Shown: piece after piece, positions 56,446 through 64,000 of the stretch
Position numbering within the stretch: the stretch's first letter is position 1
How the letters are laid out: each line of letters begins with the position of its first letter
Source of the DNA: Tritrichomonas foetus
Taxonomy: Eukaryota; Parabasalia; Tritrichomonadida; Tritrichomonadidae
Assembly: GCA_001839685.1 (NCBI GenBank)
Contig: MLAK01000579.1
Span: 33,848 to 97,847, forward strand
Reading direction: 5' to 3'
DNA length: 64,000 nt
Made by a program: the position numbers and the translations under genes
The notes under the pieces: generated by a model
The model's input: the letters and a program-made list of their open reading frames with translations, nothing else
The model's database searches: none
What the model was told of the DNA's origin: nothing

Positions 56446-58098
56446 ATGATGATGAGGAAAAACAATAATGATCAAAATTGTCAATATGATATTTTGAAGA
56501 TAGAGAAATTGAAAGAAGATCAAGAAGAAGAAGAAGATAAAATCATTTTAGTTTATCAAGGAGAAAAAATTCGAACAAAGAAAAGTTTATTATTCACAAA
56601 ATGTCGATATTTTCGAAAACATCATGAAATCTTTCATCAAGAAGAAATTGATCTTTCCGATAAATATTCAATCGAAACATTTCGAAATTTCATTTCATCG
56701 ATTGAGAGTCAAGAAATTGCAATTTCAAAACACACATTTTTTGAATATTTTGAAATGAGTTCTCGTTATGAATATCATGAATTATATTTCAGTCTTGAGA
56801 AATATCTTCATTCAGTTCCATTTTTACCCCATATTTTGAATGATCTTATTTGTATTGATTCTTTATCAAATTCAACAAATTCATCAAACTTAACAAATTC
56901 ATATTCAGAAGAAACAATTCAAGAAAATGAGAAAGAAAAAGAAAAANAAAATATGAAGAAAGAAGAAATTATTGCGAAACATTTCGAAGAGTGTATCCAA
57001 AGTGGATTATTAGGGAAAATGAAATATTCAAGATTATATCGAATTTTATCATCGCCATCACTTTTTATTGCCAATCATCAACATCTTTTTGAATTCATTC
57101 TTTCACTTTTTGATGAATTTCAAAGCAACAATNANAAANANAATGGAAGAGAGAACGAAAAAGAAAAAGAAAAATCAATTTTACAATCATTTACAACATT
57201 TTTAAATTATGAAGAAATGAAAGAAGANGAAATTCAGAAATTAATATCACATCCATTATTTTGTGAATGTTATCAACCAACACATTCAACGACCTTTATT
57301 TATCAACTTATGAAACAACAAGAATCGAATGAAATCTTACTATCAACATATGAGAAACGATTTAACGAGCTTGAACAAGAAATGAAAGAAAAACTTTCAA
57401 CATTTGAACAATTATTTTCAAAACACAAAACAGAAATTCAAAATGAAATTGTAACAAAAATTAATTCTACAATTACTTCTAAAATTGAAGAAAATTCAAA
57501 ACAAATGAAAAATGATTATTTTGATTCACTTCGTCAAGAAATTGATTCTATTAAATTAAGACTTAATCATATCCCTTTTGAATGTCAATATGAAAACGAA
57601 CCCTTTGAAGGAATCATTTCAGAATTGACAAAACAAACAGGAAGAAATGTTTATGAATCAGGACTTGTTGATATCACAGGAAGCAGAAAATATTCTTGGG
57701 GATCATTTTCATCACTTTTTAATTATAATTATACAGGACGTAGTTATTATTCAAAAAATGGAGAAAATTCATATCTTTGTTTTGATTTCAAAAATCATCA
57801 AATTTCTTTATCACATTATTCAATAAAAAATTCAAATATTATATTTTCTGCACATTATCTTCGTTCATGGAAAATTGAAGGATCAAATGATGGAAATGAT
57901 TGGAAAGAACTTGATTCACATTCAAATGATCAAACTTTATCTTCTCCAGATCAAATTCATACATTTGAAATCATCAATCAAAATCAACAAAAATCACGAT
58001 TTCGTTTCATTCGACTTACACAAACAGGGCCATCATCACATGGATACAACTGTTTTACTCTCGCAGGAATAGAATTCTTTGGTTCATATTATATTTAA
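56446..58098 (+). CDS. BTB plus discoidin (F5/8 type C) protein, copy 3 (550 aa)
   Basis: Same architecture as the copy at 22877-24619: BTB-like fold, BACK-like helical region, shorter coiled coil and C-terminal discoidin domain (W-G-S-F-S-S-L-F-N-Y-N-Y; LRSWKIEGSNDGNDW; S-R-F-R-F-I-R-L-T). The first ~200 residues are almost identical to copy 2, including at the nucleotide level. The coiled coil lacks about 35 residues, and the discoidin part has many substitutions. Six undetermined bases lie at 56947, 57133, 57135, 57139, 57141 and 57228, in A-rich low-complexity codons. 56947 corresponds exactly to the N at 24100 in copy 2, so both may be consensus artefacts from collapsed paralogues. Confidence 0.85.
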   Translation: MMMRKNNNDQNCQYDILKIEKLKEDQEEEEDKIILVYQGEKIRTKKSLLFTKCRYFRKHHEIFHQEEIDLSDKYSIETFRNFISSIESQEIAISKHTFFEYFEMSSRYEYHELYFSLEKYLHSVPFLPHILNDLICIDSLSNSTNSSNLTNSYSEETIQENEKEKEKXNMKKEEIIAKHFEECIQSGLLGKMKYSRLYRILSSPSLFIANHQHLFEFILSLFDEFQSNNXKXNGRENEKEKEKSILQSFTTFLNYEEMKEXEIQKLISHPLFCECYQPTHSTTFIYQLMKQQESNEILLSTYEKRFNELEQEMKEKLSTFEQLFSKHKTEIQNEIVTKINSTITSKIEENSKQMKNDYFDSLRQEIDSIKLRLNHIPFECQYENEPFEGIISELTKQTGRNVYESGLVDITGSRKYSWGSFSSLFNYNYTGRSYYSKNGENSYLCFDFKNHQISLSHYSIKNSNIIFSAHYLRSWKIEGSNDGNDWKELDSHSNDQTLSSPDQIHTFEIINQNQQKSRFRFIRLTQTGPSSHGYNCFTLAGIEFFGSYYI

Positions 58099-59127
58099 TA
58101 AACCATGATTATTCATATTTCACTCATGATTATTAAAAATTTACCAACGATTTTATCACATGGTATCACATCAAAAATCATTTTTCAAAATAAGAATTTC
58201 ACATTTCTTTTTAACCACTTTCAAAATGTAACCAACTTGTAATGCTAACCAGCAATCAATGAAACAAAAAGAAAGATTTCGAAATATGTATCTATTCAAA
58301 ATATATATTATGTAAAATAATTACGCGTCTAGTGTTGGGAGATGTTGTTTTAATAATCATATACAATGAATATAGTATGCCAATGTGAGTTATAATATAT
58401 TTCAAAAAGAATAAAAGTGATAAATCAAAATGCAATCAACAATAGACTGTCATACTAAGACCATGATTCATAAAACCAATACACATTTACAATTATGGTT
58501 ATATGAGATTCTAATTTTCATGTCACAGATGGAAGAGAAAAATCTGATAACAACCATGAACATACGAGAAATAATTTATGATCAAATTAAATGCATTTTC
58601 GAATATTATATGATTTCTTTTTTATTCAATCTAAGTTTTTGAGAATTAGAAATCAGACATTATTTTTATACCAAAATCCTAAGTTAGACATTATTTTGAA
58701 AGAAATTGATGGTACACATTTATCTTTTTGAGTTTGAATTTTTTTCATGAATGTGTATTGGTAGGTATTATCACCAATAAAACGCTCAAAATATGGCAAA
58801 GTAAAGGTGATATTACAATGATATGAACACCATCACAGAGAAAATGGAAGAACTGAATGGAAGTGCCCCTATAAGCAATTTTGTCAATAATGATGATTTC
58901 AAATATCATAACTTGACTCAACATCATATAAATATTACCATTTTGATTTTTCAGAAGAGAAAAATAGTCATTCTAATGATTTGATGACTTTACCATTTTT
59001 GTTTATTAGGAGCACTTTTTTATCCATCAATGCCATACAAACATTAATTTTTTGAATGTGAAATTGAAAAAGTGAGCGAATATTCACATTTTCATAACGT
59101 ATTCAAAATAACTGTCAGAGTGTGATA
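58099..59127. other. Intergenic stretch with one doubtful ORF
   Basis: About 1 kb. After the first dozen bases the 3' flank differs from copies 1 and 2. An ATG frame at 58430-58642 (70 codons, M-Q-S-T-I-D-C...) has AT-driven composition and I do not call it. No RNA gene or tandem repeat. Confidence 0.45.
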
Positions 59128-59139
59128 GCTTTTTCAATA
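59128..59139 (+). promoter_or_regulatory. AGCTTTTTCAAT motif next to the ATG of the disordered-protein gene
   Basis: The motif ends only 7 bp before the ATG, the closest spacing in the window, so it may overlap the transcription start. A second weaker copy (TTGAAAAAGTG) is near 59065. Confidence 0.45.
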
Positions 59140-59146
59140 TGTAGAA

Positions 59147-61480
59147 ATGCGCGCGAATCATTGCTTTTCGTATGTAACCTCAAGAAACGAATTTCCTCCT
59201 CAAGGAGACTACAGAGACAAATATAGGAACGACGATAAAGAAATTGAAAGACGGAAAATGCAGATCGAAAAACAAACCAATAATATTTTCAAAAGGATGA
59301 ACGAGGAGAAAGAAATGAAGCCAAGCCCAAAATTACATGATTTATACATTCCAACAACTCAAATCGAGCTTGAGTCTGCACGAATTCGATATCCAATATT
59401 CCCCAAAATATTTCCTTACCAGTCGATGAGCCCAAAAGAGTCGCCATGCAAGCGCTTTCATGAGAGGTGGCAACAATACACGGACAGTATTCATGTTAAG
59501 CGAAATACTGAATTGTATATTGATGATGATTATGGTAGTGATTACGGCAATGCTCGGCATGAATATAAGTCAAGCTATAAAAGTAATAGCATTGGCATTA
59601 ATAAATATGGCAATTCCTCAAGAAATGACAATTTTTTTCTAAAAAGTGACAATAGTTATTTGGCTACTAATATTAACAAATATGACAACACTCATGATTC
59701 TATTTCAAATAACCGTTCAAGCGCCTTTGAGGAATCAAGCATTCAAAAAGTTGATTTCCCACAAACAGTGTCTAAAAGAAGTTACAATAATGATTCACCA
59801 AAGTATGAAACAACTAAATATGAAACACCTAAATATGAATTCCAAAAGTATGAAACTTCTAGAGATGAATTACATAAATATGAATCACCAAAAGTGAATA
59901 GCAAGTTTGATTATGATGAAAACAATCGGGATTTGAATTATAACAGAAATAGTCATATTCATAATGTTAGTAAAAGTCAGAGAAATGAATCAGACTCGTT
60001 CTTAAATGGAAGTCCTTTTGCCTCTTCTGCAAATGAATCTAATTTTACGACAACTCCAAAAAATCCAAACAAATCCTCAGTAAATCGCCAATTTGAAGCA
60101 AGTGAGCTCTCAGAATCAACGAATAATCAAAATCTTGAAGATTACTACTCCAAAGATAAACAATTTTCGACGTTCAGCGAAATTGAATTATCCCGAAAGC
60201 CGAACTCAAATAGATCGAGTAACAAATCCATCTCTTCCTCTGTAATTCCAAATGATGAATCATACAATTCTGAACAAAACAATCGTCAAATCAATTATAA
60301 ACTAAGTAAATCACAAAATTCCCAGCAATTGCAAAATGAGTCTTCTGGTGTTGACAGTTATCAAATATCGAATGACGATCCAAACAAGCAAATTCAAAAT
60401 CAAATTGTAAATGAATCTAATCTTGATGTGAATCAGTCAAATGATATTTCTAGTCGAAAAAGTGCCAGCAATAATAAAGCAGACGAATCAAAAAGTGAAA
60501 TCAAAGCTTATGAAGGAACTGAAGAAGAAGAAGAAAGTGAAATCCAACAGACCTTCAACAATTTCAATGAGAGCCAAAATGATGAAAGCATTTTCAAAAG
60601 TGAAAGTAAAATTGATGATTCTAAAGATGAAATACAGCTTAACATTCAAAACAAAAACTTCCTCTCGCAAAATCAATCAGATCTATATCAAGAATCATCA
60701 AATGACAACCACCAAAACGATATGAATGAAAATCATGAAGAAGATATTCCTGAAACCACCAATAATGAAACTAATGAAAATCATCAAAACTTATCTATTG
60801 ATGAAGAAACTCAAAGAAATGTGAATGATGATTCCACTCATGAAGAAATTAATATTACAAACGCTAATAAAAATGATGAGCATAATGCTCAAATTGACAA
60901 TAGTTCAATTTATGACGAAGTACCAGAAAAAGAAACCAATCTTTTGAATGATGAACCATCTAACAATGAAAACCAAGCTAATAAGATTAATCCAGATGAA
61001 TTTGAAAACAAGATCACAATTGTAATTGAAGAAGAAGAAGATATAAATGAAAGTATTTTTAATTTTGACAACAATGAAACAGTGGATCAGTCTGAGATTC
61101 AAACTGAAAATTTCTCTGAAACTAAATCAGAAGCACAAAAGTCTCACAACAGTACCAATTTTGAATTTGATGTACAAATTGAAATCGAAGAAGAAGAAGA
61201 AAGCAATCAGAATCTAAATGACTTGAAATCCAACAATGAATCTAATAATTTGTCGTATAATCACTCAATGAATGAGTCTGATTATACAAAAGAAAACATT
61301 AAAAAAGAAATCCAAAATAACGAAAATGAAGATGAAATTGAAAATATTTTCAAATTTGATTCAAATGACATGGATGAGGAGGAAGATATTGCTGATCTTG
61401 ATGGGTTCCTCAAAGGCTTCCTCGAGGAAGAGGAAGAAGAAGAAGGAGAAACTGATGAAATTGATAATTCATCAAAGTAA
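59147..61480 (+). CDS. Long disordered Asn/Ser/Glu-rich protein (777 aa)
   Basis: Residues 1-130 are the only ordered-looking part: a charged helix (E-I-E-R-R-K-M-Q-I-E-K-Q-T) followed by a P-I-F-P-K-I-F-P-Y-Q-S segment. From about residue 215 a short repeat K-Y-E-T/S-x-K-Y-E-x-P occurs five or six times. The rest is N-, S-, Q- and E-rich, with acidic clusters such as E-G-T-E-E-E-E-E-S-E and a closing E-E-E-D-I-A-D-L-D-G-F-L-K-G-F-L-E-E-E tail. That tail contains a possible short helical interaction motif (L-D-G-F-L-K-G-F-L). No family recognised. The first ~350 bp are G+C richer. A scaffold or phospho-regulated linker is conceivable but not shown. Confidence 0.8.
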   Translation: MRANHCFSYVTSRNEFPPQGDYRDKYRNDDKEIERRKMQIEKQTNNIFKRMNEEKEMKPSPKLHDLYIPTTQIELESARIRYPIFPKIFPYQSMSPKESPCKRFHERWQQYTDSIHVKRNTELYIDDDYGSDYGNARHEYKSSYKSNSIGINKYGNSSRNDNFFLKSDNSYLATNINKYDNTHDSISNNRSSAFEESSIQKVDFPQTVSKRSYNNDSPKYETTKYETPKYEFQKYETSRDELHKYESPKVNSKFDYDENNRDLNYNRNSHIHNVSKSQRNESDSFLNGSPFASSANESNFTTTPKNPNKSSVNRQFEASELSESTNNQNLEDYYSKDKQFSTFSEIELSRKPNSNRSSNKSISSSVIPNDESYNSEQNNRQINYKLSKSQNSQQLQNESSGVDSYQISNDDPNKQIQNQIVNESNLDVNQSNDISSRKSASNNKADESKSEIKAYEGTEEEEESEIQQTFNNFNESQNDESIFKSESKIDDSKDEIQLNIQNKNFLSQNQSDLYQESSNDNHQNDMNENHEEDIPETTNNETNENHQNLSIDEETQRNVNDDSTHEEINITNANKNDEHNAQIDNSSIYDEVPEKETNLLNDEPSNNENQANKINPDEFENKITIVIEEEEDINESIFNFDNNETVDQSEIQTENFSETKSEAQKSHNSTNFEFDVQIEIEEEEESNQNLNDLKSNNESNNLSYNHSMNESDYTKENIKKEIQNNENEDEIENIFKFDSNDMDEEEDIADLDGFLKGFLEEEEEEEGETDEIDNSSK

Positions 61481-62109
61481 GTGATTGATTTAAATTTGTT
61501 CGAAATTTATCTCGAGAAAGTTAATATTTTCAATCATGTTTTATATTAAAATTTAGACTATACACGACATGTTCACTCTTTTATTATTTGGTGAATATTT
61601 GTATTCAATATCTCAACATTTAGAAAGATAACTGCTTTCATGGATAATAATGAAATCATTATTCACCATTCCTCCCTTATTAAATTATTTACTATCCATA
61701 AAATCTCAAGAGGACAGAAAGTCATGAAACAAGTTATATATCGATATTTATCTCGCCTAAGGAGAGACATGCACAAATTTTATTATTTCAAATATTCCTT
61801 TGAAAAGCAAGTTTTGAAAAGAATATTGAATGCATTCAATTATTGAATTGGATATAACGTTCTATCTAATTATTTCAAGCATGGAATTGGTGCATTATAA
61901 GGATTAATATCATTAATGTGAATAAGTTGGAATTAAGTGAAACGTGATTTTGAAATAAAACCGTCGAATTTTCACTTTTTGCAATAAACCTTATTTGTAA
62001 AGTATAGAACACTGGAAAATTTCAATTAGAAATTTTGGATAATGTTATCAAAAAAAAAAAAATCATAGAAAAAGAATCTCCAGAGTATTGAATTCTTCTC
62101 ACTGTATTT
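61481..62109. other. Spacer with one doubtful ORF
   Basis: About 630 bp. An ATG frame at 61640-61846 would encode 68 residues containing Y-R-Y-L-S-R-L-R-R-D-M, faintly like an LYR-motif protein but without supporting context. I leave it uncalled. No repeats. Confidence 0.4.
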
Positions 62110-62121
62110 AACTTTTTCAAT
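62110..62121 (+). promoter_or_regulatory. AACTTTTTCAAT motif upstream of the CaMKK-like kinase
   Basis: A perfect copy of the recurrent motif, 18 bp before the ATG at 62140. Confidence 0.5.
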
Positions 62122-62139
62122 GAATTCAATAACGTACAA

Positions 62140-63300
62140 ATGGGTTGCATCCTTGGGCAGCCACTGCCCAAACCAACTGGTTCGACAACAAGCCAGCTGG
62201 GTGACCCAAAGGTTGTCAGCTCATTAAGTCTATCCAACGCGCAAAATGACGAAAAATTAATCTCGGCTTATTCGAATTCTGATGAAAAAGGAGATGATCA
62301 ACAAACCGTTCGAACTTTCTTCTCGTTTTCTTCTTTTATTCTTCAAAACGAAAACCCAGTGATTTTTGAATGGCATTTTCTGAGAGAAATCGGAAAAGGC
62401 TCAATGTCGCGCGTTTTTCTTGCCCAGCATATCGAAACAGGCGAAATGTGTGCTGCAAAAGTTTATAATAAGGCTCTACTTCTTCGCCAAACGCTTGGAA
62501 TTGAAGAACCGCCATTTCGAGCCGTTCAACGAGAAATCGAAATTATGGCCGCAATCTCACACAGATACGTTTTACCGTTAATTGAAGTGATTGAAGACGA
62601 CTTATCAAATTCATTAATCATGCTGATGCCGTTTGCCGATAATGGAACTCTCCAATCTGTCGTTGATTCTCGCCAGCTCACAGACGAAAACTTAGCGGTT
62701 TGCTTCCATCAAATCGGCGAGGCACTCCGCTATGTTCATTCTTTAAATATTGTGCATCGCGATATCAAACCAGAAAATATTTTAGTTTTTTCTGACACTT
62801 TTTTTAGTCTTTCGGATTTCTCAGTTTCAACTGCGCTTTCCTCATCAGATGAGGAGTTGGTTGATACTCGCGGGTCTCCTGCTTTTTTATCACCTGAAGA
62901 GTGCGCTGGTGGAAGTTTTATGCCAAAGCCAGCAGATGTTTGGGCTTATGGCGTTTCTCTTTATGCCGCTGCCTTCAAAAAGTTACCATTTAATTTAGAA
63001 AGCGCACAAGGGAAAACAGTTGCAAATACTGTCTTTGCGGTTTCCCAAATATTGAAGACTGAAGAACTATATATTCCTGAAACTGCTTCGAAAGGCCTCA
63101 GAGAGCTCCTTGAGTGGGTTTTAACAAAAAACGTGGAAAAAAGACCAAATTTTGAGGAACTTGTGAATCACTGGTGGTTTAAAGAAGCGCGAGAAATCGA
63201 TTTGATTAATATTGAAGCGGAAAAAAGAGCAAAGGCTGAAGAAGAAGACACAAATGAGGAAGAAGAAGATAAAGAAGATGATATTTTCCAAGTTCCTTAG
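62140..63300 (+). CDS. CaMKK/SNF1-activating-type protein kinase with acylation signal (386 aa)
   Basis: The N-terminus M-G-C-I-L-G-Q has glycine at 2 and cysteine at 3. This is the pattern for N-myristoylation plus palmitoylation, so plasma-membrane targeting is likely. The kinase domain spans about residues 78-345: glycine loop G-K-G-S-M-S-R-V, lysine K107, an R-A-V-Q-R-E-I-E-I-M helix, catalytic loop H206-R-D208-IKPEN, an activation segment with G-S-P-A-F-L-S-P-E-E, and D-V-W-A-Y-G-V-S-L. The G-S/T-P-A-F-x-x-P-E form and the E-E-P-P-F-R-A insert region are those of CaMKK and fungal SNF1-activating kinases, which activate AMPK. The DFG glycine is replaced by serine (D226-F-S228). The metal-binding Asp is kept, so activity is probably retained. 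An acidic tail follows. Confidence 0.88.
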   Translation: MGCILGQPLPKPTGSTTSQLGDPKVVSSLSLSNAQNDEKLISAYSNSDEKGDDQQTVRTFFSFSSFILQNENPVIFEWHFLREIGKGSMSRVFLAQHIETGEMCAAKVYNKALLLRQTLGIEEPPFRAVQREIEIMAAISHRYVLPLIEVIEDDLSNSLIMLMPFADNGTLQSVVDSRQLTDENLAVCFHQIGEALRYVHSLNIVHRDIKPENILVFSDTFFSLSDFSVSTALSSSDEELVDTRGSPAFLSPEECAGGSFMPKPADVWAYGVSLYAAAFKKLPFNLESAQGKTVANTVFAVSQILKTEELYIPETASKGLRELLEWVLTKNVEKRPNFEELVNHWWFKEAREIDLINIEAEKRAKAEEEDTNEEEEDKEDDIFQVP

Positions 63301-63665
63301 AATTGTTTGTTTTGTATGTTTTTGTTTTATTATTTTGAATAATAATGTTGATTATTTGTTATATATTATATGAAAATGTTTGTTAATAAATGTTTGAATT
63401 TCGTTACTTTGTTTTTCTTTTTTTCTGTTACTGATTTGGTTTCGTTAATAATTCCTCGTTTTCTCAATTCTACATTTGTCATGAATTAGCAAATAATAAC
63501 AAAAGAAAAGAATCGAATAACAAAAGAAAAGAATCGAATAACAAAAGAAAAGAATAGAGAAACAAATGAATAGAATATGGAGACAAAATTCTTCTCATAC
63601 AAATAGATTTATTATATAATAATAGAATTATAGGAAATTCAAAATGAAAAAGTCGCACATTTCAC
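63301..63665. repeat. Convergent spacer with a 21-bp minisatellite
   Basis: At 63495-63557 a 21-bp unit (AATAACAAAAGAAAAGAATC plus one base) occurs three times, the last copy ending in TAG. The remaining spacer holds A/T-rich 3' ends of both neighbours. Confidence 0.9.
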
Positions 63666-64000
63666 TTATCTAAACCTGAATGTGATTCCATAGCTGATCA
63701 TGAGCTGTGAAATATAGTTTATTACCAAATTTCCAAAGAATGCAGAAACAACGCCGTATTGGGTGTGGCCGTAAAAGTGAACAATTGCATCAAAGAAAAC
63801 AAAGCCAAGATTTCTCACTAAAAGCGAGTGGTAGTTATTTGAATCATCTTTTGGTGAGTATGATTGATATTGTGATAAGATTGCAATTGCTGAAAATCCA
63901 AGTGACATGAAATACAAATATATGCCATATTCATTTGGTGCATAATTATACAAAAAGTAAAATGAATATCCGAATAACACACTAAAAATGATTTGGATTA
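63666..64000 (-). CDS. C-terminal part of a multi-pass membrane protein, cut by the window edge
   Basis: The minus-strand frame is open from the right edge to TAA at 63666-63668, giving about 111 residues. A GTG at 63980 is not a credible start, so the gene begins outside. Hydrophobic stretches (S-V-L-F-G-Y-S-F-Y-F-L-Y; I-Y-L-Y-F-M-S-L-G-F-S-A-I-A-I-L; G-F-V-F-F-D-A-I-V-H-F-Y; G-V-V-S-A-F-F-G-N-L-V-I-N-Y-I) indicate three or four membrane helices. A short hydrophilic loop (Y-S-P-K-D-D-S-N-N-Y) joins two of them. No family recognised. Confidence 0.7.
   Translation of the reverse strand, partial: IQIIFSVLFGYSFYFLYNYAPNEYGIYLYFMSLGFSAIAILSQYQSYSPKDDSNNYHSLLVRNLGFVFFDAIVHFYGHTQYGVVSAFFGNLVINYISQLMISYGITFRFR

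Noticed and set aside
58430..58642. 70-codon ORF after the third BTB/discoidin copy
   Set aside because: Starts with ATG but has AT-driven composition and no supporting context.
61640..61846. 68-codon ORF with a faint LYR-like segment
   Set aside because: The similarity is only a few residues. There is no motif copy or conserved pattern to support it.
1..64000. tRNA, rRNA, CRISPR arrays or riboswitches
   Set aside because: I saw no cloverleaf-like blocks, rRNA-like sequence or regularly spaced direct repeats with unique spacers. Manual reading could miss a single tRNA.

Overview
The window looks like nuclear DNA of a parabasalid protist, most likely Tritrichomonas or a close relative. Genes are dense, AT-rich and apparently intron-free. 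They lie on both strands with no operons, and coding and non-coding DNA differ little in base composition. The content fits this group: expanded CK1-type kinases, BTB plus discoidin (F5/8 type C) proteins, a DUF3447-type ankyrin protein, long coiled-coil proteins and a TCA-type initiator-like sequence just before some start codons. The genus is inferred from gene families I recognise, not from a search.

Layout. 0-15 kb: the last codons of one BTB/discoidin copy, a 1043-residue coiled-coil protein, a 58-residue small gene, a 1469-residue unknown protein, ALG5 (dolichyl-phosphate glucosyltransferase), the flagellar GTPase RABL2 and a membrane neutral sphingomyelinase. 15-19 kb: an accessory locus with a broken NTPase/nuclease gene of Crinkler-RHS type and a pair of near-identical micro-ORFs. 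19-22.5 kb: a TRIP12/UPL3-type HECT ubiquitin ligase. 22.5-27 kb: an accessory island bracketed by a T48 and an A62 tract. It holds the second BTB/discoidin copy, an inverted coding fragment and a frameshifted gene remnant. 27-49.5 kb: mainly core genes, namely a possible C2-like protein, DNAAF1, a tubby-like protein, a CK1 kinase without an ATG, Beclin/ATG6, a FANCD2-like protein, a minimal eEF1B exchange domain, an LRR-cap coiled-coil protein, a second large coiled-coil protein, a small helical protein, a Rab and eIF3m. 50-52.6 kb: an ankyrin gene whose repeats are each interrupted by a related 69-71 nt insert, followed by a local duplication. 53-64 kb: a second CK1/TTBK kinase, CCR4-type deadenylase, the third BTB/discoidin copy, a disordered 777-residue protein, an acylated CaMKK-like kinase and a membrane protein cut by the window edge.

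The genes do not form one pathway. Several serve the flagellar apparatus (RABL2, DNAAF1, perhaps the tubby-like protein). Others serve ubiquitin and DNA repair (HECT, FANCD2), translation and mRNA decay (eIF3m, eEF1B, CCR4), membrane lipid and glycan work (sphingomyelinase, ALG5, Beclin) and signalling (CK1s, CaMKK-like, Rab). Two window-wide patterns stand out. A short A/T motif of the form AACTTTTTSAA lies, in either orientation, 8-107 bp upstream of many core genes. Minisatellites of 18-21 bp units lie in gene 3' regions, several of them between converging genes. All 12 ambiguous bases fall in accessory or multi-copy loci.
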